A stretch of 64,000 bases of DNA from Siphonodentalium dalli (GCA_032622095.1 CP136062.1:9327710-9391709); one strand, 5' to 3'. Shown: positions 12,090 through 24,010, counted from the stretch's first letter. Numbers and translations: made by a program. Notes: generated from the letters alone by a model not told the origin.

Positions 12090-14260
12090 TACAGCGTGGT
12101 CATATGTGGAGTGAATATTTATATGGTATAGTTTATGGTCACGAATGATGTGAATAGATATGCAATGAGTGACTATACATATGATCATGAGTGGGGTGTC
12201 CATTGTGAGCTGTATAGTTATACAAATAGTGGCTGTATGGTCATGTGTGAGGTGAATATGTTTACAAGGAGTGAATGTATGGTTATGTGTGGATGTACGG
12301 GTATACACGATGTTGCTGTATGGACAATGATGTGATAGGTGGTATAACGAGAGTTGCTACACGGTCATATCGGTGTTGTTTATATATATGAGTGACTGTA
12401 TGGTCATGGTGGGATGTACAGGTGTACCTTGGTTGGATGTATTGTCACAGGTTGGTGTATATGTATACACGTGTTGTCTGTGTGATCATTGGTGTGGTAT
12501 ATGGATAAATAGAGAGCGGTTGCATGACTAGATGTAAAGTGTATAGGTGTACATGGAATGACAGTACGGTCATGTATATACAAGCCTGAGGTATATCTGG
12601 GTGGTCGTTGGCGAGATAGTATATAGGAAGTGCCCTTGTGGTAATGGGTGGTGTATATTCATATATGTCGTGGATGTATTTGCCATTGGTGGATGTATAG
12701 GAATCATGGATGACGTGTATGAGTATACAGTGAGTGGCTGAATTGTCATGTGTGGGGTGTATATACAAGTCTGGAAAATAAGATTGACCACGTGTGCGAA
12801 GTATTGGTACATCTGGAAGGACTTATGACCATTGTTGGTGTGTATATGTACACCTGGAGTGACTATATGGTCATGTGTGGGTGTATATGTATATATCGAG
12901 ATGCTATATGGCCATGGGTATGGCGGATAGGTAGGTATACATGGAGTGACTGGCCATTGGTGAGATGAATAGGTGTACAAGGAGTGACTGTGTGGTCATC
13001 AATGTGGTGAATAGGTATACATGGAGTGACTTTATGGTCATGGATCAGGTGTAGGGGTATACCTGATGTGCATGTATGGTGACTCATAGCCGTATGGTCA
13101 TGTGCTATGTGCACGGGTATAAACAAGTGTGGTTGTATGTGTATAGCACGTGTGGCCATATGGCCATTGGTGATGTGCATATTTAGACCTTGAGTGACTC
13201 TATGGTCATGGTTGGTGTATATGTTTGTCTTGAGTGGCTATTTCGGGTTTGGGCGTGGCGAGTAGATATATAGAGAGAGACCGTATACGTCGTATAGCCA
13301 ATGGTGAGGTGAATAGGTGTATCAGTAGTGACTGCTCATGAATGTAGGTATACAGGGAGTGACATTATGTTCAAGGGTCAGGTGTAGGAGTTTACCAGTT
13401 GTATCTGTATGTTGATTCATGGCTGTGTGGGGTGTATGTGGGGTGTATTCACAAGTGTGGTTGTATGGTCATGTGTGTGGCGTATGTGTATAAAGCGAGT
13501 GACCATATGACAATTGGTGGGGTGCATATGTATACCTGGAGTGTCTCTATGGTCATGGTGGGGTGTATAAGTCCATCTTGCGGGGCTATTTCGCAATGGG
13601 CGTGGCGAGTAGATATACAGGGATTGACCATATGGCCAACTGTGAGGTGAATAGGTGTACCAGTAGGGGCTATATGATGATGCATGATTGTGGCGTATAG
13701 GTACACATGTAGTGCCTACATGGTCATGGGTCGGGTGTATGAGTTTACATGGTGTACCTGTATGTTGACTCGTGGCTGTGTGTGGTGTATTGGTATACGC
13801 AAGTGTGGTTGTATAGTCATGGGTGAGGGTATGTGTATAAAACGAGTGGTTATATGACCATTTGTGAGGTACATATGTATACCTGGAGTGACTCTATGGT
13901 CATGGGCGGTGTAGTATGTATATATTGAGTGGCTATTTGGCCGTGGTGTGGAAAACAGGAACACATGGAGTGACTGCACGGTCAAAGTTGAGGTCAATAG
14001 GTATACACTGGTTGACTATGATCATGAATGTGGTGAATATGTATACGGTCATGGGTCAAGTGTAGGACATATAAATGGTGTGAGTGCAATGTTACTGATA
14101 TATGTATGTTGTGGCTATACAGAGGTATGGCTGTGCAGTGATGGGTGAGGTGTATGTGTATAAAGCGAGCGACTATATTGTTTCCTCTGTCGTGTTTATT
14201 TGTACATGGAGTGATTCTATGGTCCTGGCGAGTTGTACATGTGTACCTCGGATGGCTATC
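12090..14260. repeat. Minisatellite array, about 42-bp units, at the palindrome centre
   Basis: About fifty degenerate units of roughly 41-43 bp, all in one orientation. Each contains a word like ATGGTCATG, then GGTGTATA, then GTATACATGGAGTGAC. Successive ATGGTCATG-like words near 12238, 12281 and 12322 give the period. The 60-136-codon frames that open across it on both strands are repeat-generated (threonine/histidine-rich or valine/tyrosine-rich) and are not genes. It fills nearly all of the loop between blocks D and D'. Confidence 0.88.
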
Positions 14261-14394
14261 GCTTTCCACAAAAATTCAATGATATGTTAATCGATAGAGA
14301 GGTCACGTCAGAAAGTCCTCCTTTGCGTTTATGCCCAGTGGAGGATATGCTAAAGTATTTCCTGACAAAAGTTGAAAAGTGTTATGCTAATGGG

Positions 14395-15515
14395 CTAGAG
14401 TAGCCACATATTATAGTCCCTCTCAGTTCCGTTCTGCCATTTCCTTTCAAAAACATGGTCAGAATCCCAAAATAATTTTCGGCACAATTCCTCACTGCAT
14501 GAAATTAAATGTTCATTCTTCATAATGTACTTGACAACCAGAATTTAATATTTAGTTGTCAGTCGATTAACTAACATGTCTAATAATCAAGTGAGTCACA
14601 CTTTTCTACCTTTTCGGAACAGCAGAGTATTATGCTCCGGATATATGTGAAAATCAACTTTTACCCAATTTAGTTGCCATTTTGGAAGCCATCTTGAGTA
14701 ATTTGGTCTCAAAAAACCTCAGTGTTTCACATTTAAGACAGATCAAAACAATAGACTTCTTTCGTACCAAAGATAGTTACATTTTACTTTTCAAAAATGG
14801 TTCAAGCCCGAGAAGAGATTTTTTGCCGATATTTATGTCAAGTTTGGGAGAATAAAATCGAATATTTCTGGCAATGTATTTCTTACAATAGTAACAATTA
14901 ACCAACGTTCATCAGACATGTTAGTATTCAATGCATGGAAGGCAGAATAGCCAATATCTACCATTTTCCATATTTTGGCGACCATATTGGTGGCCATTTT
15001 GAGCCAAAGTAACAACTTTTGTTCCCATGAGTTGGAATATGAGTAATATCATGGGTAATGGTATGCCTCACTTGCATTCTACAGTTCTGATCATTCCTTT
15101 TTGAAAAATGACTAGAAACCCAATTGTTATCTGTTTGTGAAATTTGATACCGCATTATGTAAAATCTAAATTTTGTGGGATCGGAAGGGGCAAGGACGGC
15201 AATAATTGCTTTTTTCATTACCCCATTGATTATTTAATATAAAAATACAAAAATAAGGTCACAATCCTCAACCATCTCCAAACAGCATAAACTGATCTAG
15301 AAGATATTAGTGAAAATCATCATATTTTCCACTTGCGGTGGCCATTTTACATATATGAAATTTATTCATACCTATAGATAAGAATTACTCAATTATCAAT
15401 ATAATGACATATCGCACGACTTAATGCCTCATAAACTCCCTGAGTGATTGCGAATTAAAATTTACCAGGTCAGATAGTGTAATTTGGCGGGCATCTTGGA
15501 TTCAATGGCCTCGAA
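14395..15515 (-). repeat. Giant inverted repeat, right arm, inner block D'
   Basis: Mirror of 11106-12025, somewhat longer, so one arm has gained or lost about 200 bp in patches. It begins at GGGCTAGAGTAGCCACA near 14391-14407 (opposite TGTGGCTATTCTGGC) and ends near GGGCATCTTGGATTCAATGG (15489-15508), opposite CCAAGATGGCC at 11123-11133. Confidence 0.88.
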
Positions 15516-16621
15516 ATATGTGAATAATGACTACCTATATACATCCATGTGTTCATGGAATATTATAGAAAACTGCCCTGGCCTATGTTATCGTGGACAA
15601 TCACGGAAACATCGGTATTGTTCATAGTTTAAATACGTTATGCATGCGTAAGGTTACACACTGTACTTTTTCAGATATATCTTCAAAATAAATAAAAAAT
15701 ATACTATCGAGTCAGGTGCGCATGTAACGCTATCGACGCAGACACTTATTATATACAGTTCGAATGAACCTGGGTTTGAACAGATACATAGTGTTTTAGT
15801 ATTTATTTTGAGAGAGATGTTTCCCCTACCCCCAATAAGGATTTTATCGCAAAAAATCATAGTCGTTTGTTGAAAATCGCTATAAAATGAAAACTCCCCC
15901 ACCCCAGAGTGGCAAACAAGCAGAAAAATGTGTGAAACACATCCGTCAATCGGAAACACATAGTCGGCAAAAATCCGCACAGGGGGAGGGTGGCCATATG
16001 ATAGCTCACGGTCTATTATGCATTATATGAACAGCTCACATCACCCGATATATTCTGCGCGACTGAATGATAGCCAATCGGAACCTTAAGCGTTCTAACT
16101 GTTGTATTATCTAAACCTGACCCCCCTCCTAAGACTGGAAAATTTGCAATTGAAATTTTGACCAATTAAACAAAAATTCCCCAGTAATAACTGGTTGGAA
16201 AATCAAACAATGAGAACAATTTCAACATGTATGTGGTGTACAATTTCCAACTGATGTTGTGTCAGGCATGACACTTCCAAGTGTCGAAATTTGTTTACCC
16301 CCCTGTCGCCACGTCCCTGTATCCAAGGCATAGTTAGGATACGTTGGTATTCAATATTGACATAGTTATTAATACATAGGCAGGGCACATTCGCCATAAT
16401 CACCTTCGCAAACAGCCCAAATCGATTTCTCTCCTTTTCAAACAAATATACCCGTCTTACCCACTTGTTTACTCTCTACTGCAGTTTCACATGTCTCGTC
16501 CAAACATTAACCCGCTTCTTCCCTTCGCGTTCAACATCTGTATTATCCACCTATTCATTATCTACTTCAGTTTTACAACACGTCTCGTCCACGCCATCAA
16601 CCAGCTTCTTCACTTTGTGTA
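15516..16621. other. Right-arm segment without a mirror image; holds a dispersed repeat
   Basis: No gene is recognised. About 16150-16270 carries a dispersed sequence (TTGGAAAATCAAAC, AACAATTTCAACAT, then ATTTCCAACTGATGTTGTG) whose diverged cousins lie at 23930-24000 and 62365-62430. The minus-strand frames at 15654-15980 and 16203-16445 show no domain. Confidence 0.5.
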
Positions 16622-17395
16622 TCAGGTGTGTTTGCAGTTATGTCAGAGGGCAGCGGTGCACACTATATATAGTCTCCACAAATATTATTTATGTTGAGTG
16701 CTTCATTTCAGCCATATATGTTCTTTCTGTTTTCTTAGAATAATACATATTAAATATCCAATGCATGCTCACTCTCTACTGTGGTCTCATGACATGTATA
16801 TAGCTCTACACACTCTCGATTTACATGATACACCATACCAATTTCCTCAACAACTGTCCTACCCGCACACACACTCTCTACTGCGCCAGTCTCCGGACAT
16901 GACTCGTCAATACTCTTCATATCCATCCTGATACCACTTTCATTAACAACTGTCTCACTCACCTGTTCAATCTCTAGTGACAACTAATCGTAGTATTTTG
17001 TATAACGGTTATTTGTGCATGTAAATGTACCATTATCATGTTAACTTCGATATTTCTAAATCTTCTTAGACTAGGTGGATAATACAGATGTTGAACGCGA
17101 AGGGAAGAAGCGGGTTAATGTGACAACTAATCGTAGTATTTTGTATAACGGTTATTTGTGCATGTAAATGTACCATTATCATGTTAACTTCGATATTTCT
17201 AAATCATTTTAGACTCCTCTACTAAATCTGAAATAACTGGACACAATAAACAAATGCTCAACGAACGATTTCTAGCTATTATTACAATAGTATAATCCAT
17301 GTAACACATTGCTGTCTATCGTGTTACTCGCAGTGTATTTTGTGTAGCGAATGCGCCATTTGATGCTTCTCATATATGTAGAAGATGTATGGTAT
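16622..17395 (-). repeat. Giant inverted repeat, right arm, block C'
   Basis: Mirror of 9583-10195. It is rich in a loose repeat of CTCTACTG(C/T)(A/G)GTCTCA-like phrases. It contains a right-arm-specific duplication with an inverted insert (16977-17214, listed separately). The frames at 16465-16931 reflect this repetitive pyrimidine-rich text rather than a gene. Confidence 0.8.
16977..17214. repeat. Direct duplication (about 95 bp) with a 50-bp inverted insert
   Basis: A segment starting GTGACAACTAATCGTAGTAT occurs at 16977-17071 and again at 17120-17214. Between the copies, 17072-17121 is the exact reverse complement of 16504-16553, more than 400 bp upstream. The left arm has one copy only, near 9770-9850. 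The pattern is that of template switching during replication or repair. Confidence 0.85.
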
Positions 17396-17790
17396 ATTAT
17401 CATATATTTGTGTTCGTATCACAATAAGAGCAAGAAGTCGACAAAGGGACTTAAATCGATTTTATTCAAAACTAAGTGCGTTGTAGATAGCTATATCCTG
17501 TAACAATAGAAGTATTTCCCGTAACAAGATTTCAAATGATACAAGATCCCAGCAAATGGTGTGTCAAAAAAATATAACTTCTGCACTAAAAATCAATATT
17601 AATGAAACACCAAACAGTTTGCATGTAATTCCACTTAAAATTCAGCCGCCTAAATTTCAAATAGTCTAATTTCAATGCGCTGTTTTTATTTCGAGTAACA
17701 ACTGGTCATTCCTGTAATGGTTTTCTTCGTAACAGTGGGAGACCGTTACGAGATATGTACTGGCTATCAAAAACAAACTATTTCAATGAT
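17395..17790 (-). repeat. Giant inverted repeat, right arm, block B'
   Basis: Mirror of 1346-1735, with the shared run GTCGACAAAGGGACTTAAAT near 17438-17457. Blocks B' and C' touch here, whereas the left arm has 7.8 kb of extra DNA at the same place. Confidence 0.78.
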
Positions 17791-18016
17791 CATCTCTCAT
17801 AAAGTAGCAATCAATATGATTCAGAAACTCAGTAATGAATTAGAGATACTGAGGTCCCTGATTTTATCGAATAAATTGACGTGTTTGAACTATACGGTTC
17901 CGGGTGCACCTACCGGATACGAACTTTTTTGCGACTGTTTCTGTGAATGCAAATATGCGCAAACTTTTGAAGATGTCATGTGTTCTCACTTTTATAATGC
18001 AAGTGATGTAATTTAG
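17717..18016 (+). other. 99-codon open frame in the right arm, doubtful
   Basis: Opens with MVFFVTVGDRYEICTGYQ, continues through a helical segment and a cysteine cluster (FCDCFCECK), and stops at 18016. I recognise no family. The mirror sequence in the left arm (about 588-840) is broken by substitutions and by the 500-bp insertion, so the frame is not conserved between arms. It could be a decayed coding exon carried by the inverted repeat, or chance. No splice sites or neighbours support it. Confidence 0.15.
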
Positions 18017-18604
18017 TCTTGACAGGGAGGGCCTATTATGTCACTTACATGTACAGAAGAGACTTTGATTTGAGGGACAAGATGTAACGAACACAAAATA
18101 TGTGGAAATCTCGGAAAGTTTGGCCTGCGGTTCATTATAATTTAGAGTAATGACCATTATTCCATTATGCATGACACTTTTCATAATTATTGTGAACAAT
18201 GTCTATAGACGGATGAGAAATTCAGCTATAAAGGTGGCAGGTATGGGGTGAACATACCGATACACGACAGGTATACGGTGTATATTATATAGAACTCATT
18301 GTGGGTCATATATAAAATCATAATTTGTCAGCATATATCTTGTCTGGAAGACGCCAGTGCCAAAGGGCAAGAATATGGGCCAAAATTGCTGTCTCAAATG
18401 GGACATTAAAATAACAGAACGATTAACTAATTGTGTATTGCTCGTCAAAAGCTGAAAATAGGCTAATTTTTCGGTAGGGTACCTTCACAAATAGTTTTAC
18501 CATAAACAGCTGTCACTAATTCCGGCAACGCCAAGAATAATTTATTTACCTTCCAGAAAACGTTGGCGGCTACAACTTGTTCTAACGAGGGGTAGGGGTA
18601 TTCG
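17822..18604 (-). repeat. Giant inverted repeat, right arm, outer block A'
   Basis: Mirror of 1-840. Ends with GGGGTAGGGGTATTCGA at 18588-18604, opposite the first bases of the window. What follows (CCACTTTTCGCATTTGGCC) cannot be compared because its partner would lie before position 1. Confidence 0.8.
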
Positions 18605-18985
18605 ACCACTTTTCGCATTTGGCCGCTCCACTATAAAATATACAAATATATTGTATGTTTCCCGTGCAACAGCCGAGCATTGTCATAACAGTTAGTGTCA
18701 ATGTCCACTCTTTGGTAGGTTGCTCACCCAACCTCTTCGGTCCCATGTACCAAACAACAAACGAGAGGTTAACCTGCCGTTACCCGAGTATTCTGACATG
18801 TTAACATGACAAAATGACCAGGTTACATGGACATGTTACCTCTTAATGAACCCAGTGATTTTTTGATGTTTTGAAAGTCGACTCTTCCCATTCAATTGAT
18901 GTTCATTCAAGCGTGCAGTCACTCAGCATATCATTAGTCATACTTTATGTTGGTAACATAGAAGAGCTTATCTTCCCACAGTTTC
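18605..18985. other. Unassigned DNA next to the inverted repeat
   Basis: No reading frame, terminal repeat or known motif recognised. Confidence 0.4.
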
Positions 18986-19630
18986 ATGGAATTACGACTA
19001 CCAACCACTTGTCACTGTAAGCACATTTCACGACTAAAAAGCATTTTGAAACATTTTCTCAGAGAAAATATTTTGCCTGTTTTGGTAAATTAATGGGCCC
19101 AAAATATTGAGTTGCTCGTCACCAGTTGCCACTGTAACCACATTTCACGGCTACAATAATTTTTTTAAACACATTTTCGATAATTTATCGATCACTTTCG
19201 GTACAATAATGTCCCGAAAATATTGAGTTGCTCGTTTGCTTCCACTGTAAAGCGTTTCGCGCATACAAATATTTTGATAATATATAATATTTTGCATGTT
19301 TCGGTGATTTAATTTCCCGAAAAAAATAAAAAATAAGTTGCTCGTTTCTTGCCACTATAATAACGTGTCACGGCTACACAGCATTTTTGAAATATGTTTT
19401 CTCAGAGAGAGATACTAGGTTGCCTGTTTCGGTAAATTAATGTTCCGAAAATATCGAGTTGCTCGTTTGTTACCACTGTAATAACTTTTCACGGCCACAC
19501 ATCATTTTGGGAATGTTTTCTCAAAGATAACATGTTGCCTCTTTCGGTAAATTAATCTCCCGATAAAATAGAGTTTCTTGAAAACATATTCTGCCTGTTA
19601 TGGTAAATTAATATCCCAAAAAATCGACAA
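18986..19630. repeat. Minisatellite, about 115-bp unit, about five copies
   Basis: Repeated order of words: GTTGCTCGT, then 'ccactgtaa', then 'tttcacggctaca', then 'attttctcagaga', then 'cctgtttcggtaaattaatg..ccgaaaatat'. GTTGCTCGT falls near 19109, 19222, 19336 and 19457, giving periods of 113-121 bp. Copies are clearly diverged. Confidence 0.8.
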
Positions 19631-19850
19631 AATGACGACACTAAAGAAGTTTTCTTTCCAGGTGTTGTTGTAACATCATAAGTATGCTTGTATCATTTTG
19701 CAGGCAAAGAAAACTGCATAAATTATTTTGACCGCGTTTATTGCCATATCGATTTTACTTGCCGTAATCTATCAATGTGCCTCATCGCATGAAACAGCCA
19801 CGTGGCAAAACGTGTGACTTTGAATACATGTTGGATCCGTCTGGAGTTCT
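19631..19850. other. Unassigned DNA
   Basis: Short stretch between two tandem repeats with no visible structure. Confidence 0.35.
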
Positions 19851-20180
19851 GTTTAAAGTTCGATTTAGACATCGCTGGTCAACTTGAATCTAGGAAGACT
19901 GGTTAAACTTAACTTCAGACAATCGTGATTATGAAAAAAAAAACATCCGACACAAGTGATGGTTAAACATGGCTTCAGAGAAAGTGAAATTTGAATTTGG
20001 CTTGGAGAGCGCGCTGGTTAAATTTGGCTACTGGCAGACTATACTATAGGTCCTATAGTTGAACAAGGATTTAGACAGAGTTCCGGTAAAATTGGTGTTT
20101 AAACATAGGTGTGGTTAAGCAGGCATCGGACAAATTGATGGTTATTCTTGTAGTTACACAAAGGGATAGCTCAGCTTTAG
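19851..20180. repeat. Degenerate short tandem repeat (TGGTTAAAC/CTTCAGACA words)
   Basis: Words like CTGGTTAAACTTAACTTCAG, GGTTAAACATGGCTTCAGA and CTGGTTAAATTTGGCT recur every 50-65 bp. Degenerate, non-coding. Confidence 0.55.
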
Positions 20181-21244
20181 GATAAGCGGTATGGTAGTTC
20201 AATGTAGCTTCAAACTTGACGTTTTATCTGCATACAGTTAAGCGATTTTCTGGAAGTGTTATCGCAAAATGTACTGCACCCCATCCACATTCCATGGGCG
20301 CGCTGTCGCATCCAGACTCTACAAGATACCGCTGTTATACAATGTATACATGTGCGCTCTAATTATCCATCTTTCCAAAGCCTGATATATTGTTACATTG
20401 CTATAGTTTTGTGTTTATACATATTCTGTTAGGAGTGGATGAACATGTACGTTTTAGACCTGTCATCCAATCCCTTGTATTGAATGTATGCACCGTACAT
20501 GTTTTCAGTTAAAATATAGTTGAAGGGACTCGATCAGTGCCGCTTCAGTTATCAGAATCGAGTAACTGCCCAAAAATAATGCTAACCACAGTCAACTATA
20601 GTATAAAATTGCCCGAAACCTTGAAATTATCGGTTGCGAAAAATAATACATTTCAAGCATCGTTATCTGATTACTATGAGCTTTGATGGGTGAGTTCCTC
20701 AACTCGAATAAAAGATGTTTTACCCCCGAAGCCTGCGAAGCCAAGGAAATAGTCATTTGCGAGCATTAATTCTGATTATATGCACCTTTGATCTAACAGT
20801 GTTCGTCCCTTCTTCTTCCTCCAATCAGACTTGAGCCAATCAAACGTGTCGCAATCTGGGTCTGTATAACGCTGACGTAAAACATTGAAATGCTGGATTC
20901 CGTCATTTTGTTCGAGACTATATACCGAAGGCGTGACTGTCTCAGATTGGGACATGTAAATAACCGCAGAATAGAAATACGTCGTTGTGAATTACGTGCA
21001 CCACAAATTGAATATTATGCAGAGGCAGAAACGTTTAACATATATCGAGGGGCGGCATAAAGTGATGGAGGAGAGGAGAGAAACCTCCCCATGTAATAAC
21101 TCCGACATGCAAAGGGTTCAGTCCATACTACTCTATTTACTGACACAATCGAAGGCGTAACTGCATGTTCTAGATTGGCATATAATCACATAACGAATTC
21201 AAACTAATGCTGTTTTGAATTACGATCCAGCCTTTTTTTTGTAG
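20181..21244. other. Upstream flank or intron of the GT14 gene
   Basis: No further GT14 exon was found. Two parts resemble each other loosely (about 20900-20990 and 21140-21230, both with a 'gaaggcgtaactg/gaaggcgtgactg..agattggcat/gattgggacat' order). The end is a polypyrimidine tract with GTAG at 21231-21244, which serves as the splice acceptor of the next exon. Confidence 0.5.
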
Positions 21245-21474
21245 AGATGCAAATATGGACAGATGGAATAAGACGGGCAATCCTCCGCATGGCATAACCA
21301 TAGTAAAGGGTGCCGTTCACATCGTCGCCAGCAGAGGATATGTCAATTACATTTTACACAACAAAACGGCGCTAGATCTCCTAGAATGGGTGAAAAATAC
21401 ACATATTCCTGATGAAATATATTTCTCTACGCTGAACCACAACCCACACCTCGAAGTTCCAGGATCTTACAAAG
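21245..21474 (+). CDS. GT14 beta-1,6-N-acetylglucosaminyltransferase (core-2/I-branching, GCNT-like), penultimate exon
   Basis: This exon encodes about 77 residues of the Branch (GT14) catalytic domain. In animals these Golgi type II enzymes transfer GlcNAc from UDP-GlcNAc in beta-1,6 linkage to core-1/core-3 O-glycans or to poly-N-acetyllactosamine. Landmarks are PPHGITIVKGAVHIVASRG, YILHNKTALDLLEW, the PDE of the acceptor-binding loop, TLNHNP and VPGSYK, all typical of the family. The acceptor is CTTTTTTTTGTAG before 21245. The donor is AAAG/GTGGGT, ending the exon at 21474 after the first base of a codon. The downstream exon starts at 27456 with the last two bases of a codon, so the phases fit (a Gly codon at the junction). 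The amino half (cytosolic tail, anchor, first part of the catalytic domain) is not in the window or was not recognised. The open frame running to 21545 is intron read-through. Confidence 0.88.
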
Positions 21475-22465
21475 GTGGGTATGAAGTAGTGAAGGCATGG
21501 TTTATTCGATATATATTGAAGACTAATCACATCACTATATGTTAAGTTGTTAACGCTACAAGGCGGTTTGCGCTTCAAAATACGCACATTCATATTCGGT
21601 TTTGAATTTTCTACGAACATTTCTACGAGCAGTATATGTCACTGAAAGACGCGCTGCAATCATAAACAAATACATCTTTGAACACGATGTTTGGGTTCCA
21701 AAAAAAAAAAAAAAACAGCCATTTGCACGGCATGGCACAGAAAAGATGGTAGATATAAAGATCCTTTGTTTGACTTATGTGCGAACATTTGAAAACAGCT
21801 GGAAAATAGCAGTCACCACTGTTCACCATGGCAATTAATGTTTCAGCGCATTTGAAGCCGGTATATCAATATTTCGTGTATGTGTAAACCTATTTATACC
21901 TCTTTCCAAATCACGTAACAAAATTTGGAAGTTCAAATGAGTTATTTCCGTTTGGCGGGTTTGTGAAATGAGGCATGATTCCATTAACTCGATATATCAT
22001 TGTCTATATATTTACATACTAAATACAAAAAATTGCTTCGGCTTTTCCCATATCATTACGACAGCCACACCCCTTTAGTCAATATGGTCCCGAACAAATA
22101 GCTGTATACATTGAATGCTATTTTAGTCAATGAATGCATACTCGCATTTGATTTCGCGCAGTACTATTTATCGCGCACCAATGTGTGTGCGAATTTAAAC
22201 GAAGGAGAAATCAGCTACGTTATTGAATTGTATGTACATACATTACAGATGCATGGTTGGACTGAATATAGAGAATTTTATTGACATGCGGGCATTCATT
22301 CTCTGGCAAAACCATTGTTCATATGTAAATCATGGTAATATATGTTCGATCTTGCTATACTTGTATGAAATACAAATATATATTCCCGTACGAAGGGATA
22401 CGAAAACATATCTCCATTTCCACCAGCATGGAGTAACCACGTTGTCATGCAGTCTGAGTTAAGTA

Positions 22466-22825
22466 TTAGTACAGGCGAATTAGGGTTGAACCCGGAACTA
22501 ATTACAACACAAATGCCAAAGGTGCCATCATACAGAGTAAGTCAATGTGTGCGACATACACACATTTTAGAGAACAATATTTGGGACAAGTAGCAAAATT
22601 TCCTTTTCCATGGCAACGAGGGGTGATTTTCACTGACTGTGAAAACTAGGTGTTAATTTGCGAGTGTGACGAGAACCGTTTCAATAATTACAAATATTAT
22701 GTTGGTTTATATGAACACCCATTGTTTCACCTCTTGTGAATGTCAAGGTCACATGTAAAGGTCAAGGTGATTGCAAACAAATGTGTTCTTTTTCCGATTC
22801 TATCATATAACTCCGACCCACTGGA
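22466..22825 (+). repeat. Inverted-repeat element, left arm
   Basis: TAGTACAGGCGAATTAGGGT and the following text, including ACACAAATGCCAAAGGTGCC, ATGGCAACGAGGGGTGATTT and a TCAAGGTCA/AAGGTCAAGG cluster at 22742-22770, return in reverse complement at 24555-24905. Divergence is moderate. The arm ends inward near ACTCCGACCCACTGGATTG. Confidence 0.82.
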
Positions 22826-23419
22826 TTGTCAACCCAGCTATTTGAAGTACTCGCAGCTACATGTTTATAGTCAGCCGCATACGTGGTTGTTTGCATGTAC
22901 TTCCTTAACGTTCATTTCATTGATGTCCATAACTATTTGTATTTCAGAGTGATTATTTTTGACCATCTAACCACGCATCTTCTCAATAAAATTTTGATGC
23001 AGTTCCAATTTGCTCGATGTTAATTTTCGTCGTGGTGGTCTTTAATATATACAAAGGTAACTAAGGAACAATTAAGAACTGAAACAGTCACCAGATACAA
23101 GTCTTTTACGAAAGTAGGGCTTCACGGTATCCACCTTCACAATACGGACTACGATATTTGATGAAATATCGCGGTATGACTAAATACCGTCAAGAATAAT
23201 TTCAAAACATTTTGCTAGTCAAGATCCTTCGGAACATGCAGTACGCAATTCAATATTTGAGTGTGAATGTAGTGTCACGCCGACACACGCAAAGCAAATA
23301 GGACAACGCAGTGCATGTCACTTGTACTCATAACAATGTGTGGGGTCCTAATGACGTACGTGGCTTACGTAAACAATATCAAGCATTTAGTTCACAAATT
23401 TTATTTCATGACAAAGCAT

Positions 23420-23877
23420 ATTCAACGTGCTGAACTTTGAACACTGAACTGACATGTTTATCCGAACAAAGTACACCACTACAATACAATGAAGAACGAG
23501 TAAATGAATCCCCATCCCCTCGCGACTTTTGGCAAACAATAAATTATTTGCTGAACAAAAAGAAATCCACATGCATCCCACCATTATATAGTCAACACGG
23601 CGATGTCACTATTGGTGGAAAAACCTATGTGACAGATGATCGCGAGAAAGCGAAGTGTTTAAATGAGGCCTTCATTTTAAATTCAAATATCGATGATCGT
23701 GGTCACGAAATTCCAACCCTTCTCCGTAGATGCTCCAAATCGCTATCCAATATTATTTTCACCCGAGATAAGATCATTACTGCAATTAAATCACTCAAAG
23801 ACACTTGTCACTCAAAAATTGTGTTGGACAATTTCCACCTGGTGGCCATTTCAGTCCAATATATTGACAAAAAGTAG
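23420..23877 (+). pseudogene. LINE fragment, region before the RT palm (CR1/Jockey-like)
   Basis: About 146 codons read like the segment between endonuclease and RT of a LINE ORF2: SPRDFWQTINYLLNKKKS, IPPLYSQHGDV, VTDDREKAKCLNEAF, then IIFTRDKIITAIKSLKD. This matches the conserved pattern in which FW..I, PL.., 'TDD.EKA..LN..F' and 'V...I..LK.NKA.GPD' follow each other. The frame loses homology just where NKA.GPD should begin, so endonuclease, palm and thumb are gone. It lies in the loop of the inverted-repeat element inside the GT14 intron. Confidence 0.7.
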
Positions 23878-23879
23878 GA

Positions 23880-24010
23880 AGATATGCAAATATTGTTCCA
23901 AAAACAATAAATTCCCCCAATAAATTGTTTGAAAATCAAACTACAAGAATATTTTCAACCTACTGTTGGTGTGAAATTTCCAACTAATGTTGTCTTGCGT
24001 TCTTATTTCT
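23880..24010 (+). repeat. Dispersed repeat copy (cousin of 16150-16270)
   Basis: Same word order as at 16150-16270 (AAATTCCCC, TTG.AAATCAAAC, ATTTTCAAC, TTTCCAACTAATGTTGT) immediately after the LINE fragment. A third partial cousin is near 62370-62430. Class unknown. Confidence 0.55.

Noticed and set aside
12048-14290. Ten or more open frames of 60-136 codons on both strands in the satellite
   Set aside because: They arise from a 42-bp (14-codon) periodic unit without stops; composition is repeat-driven and no domain is present.
16465-16931. Plus-strand frames of 68-92 codons rich in Ser, Thr and Cys
   Set aside because: Pyrimidine-rich repeat text in block C'; the mirror block does not keep any of the frames.
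1-18604. Assembly artefact as explanation of the inverted repeat
   Set aside because: The arms differ by many substitutions and by arm-specific insertions, so it is not a simple fold-back chimera; still, raw reads would be the final test.
18986-19630. CRISPR-like array
   Set aside because: Repeat units of about 115 bp without unique spacers, in an animal genome: an ordinary minisatellite.
23437-23923. A complete protein gene
   Set aside because: Only the short region before the RT palm of a LINE is recognisable; the ends fade into unrelated sequence.
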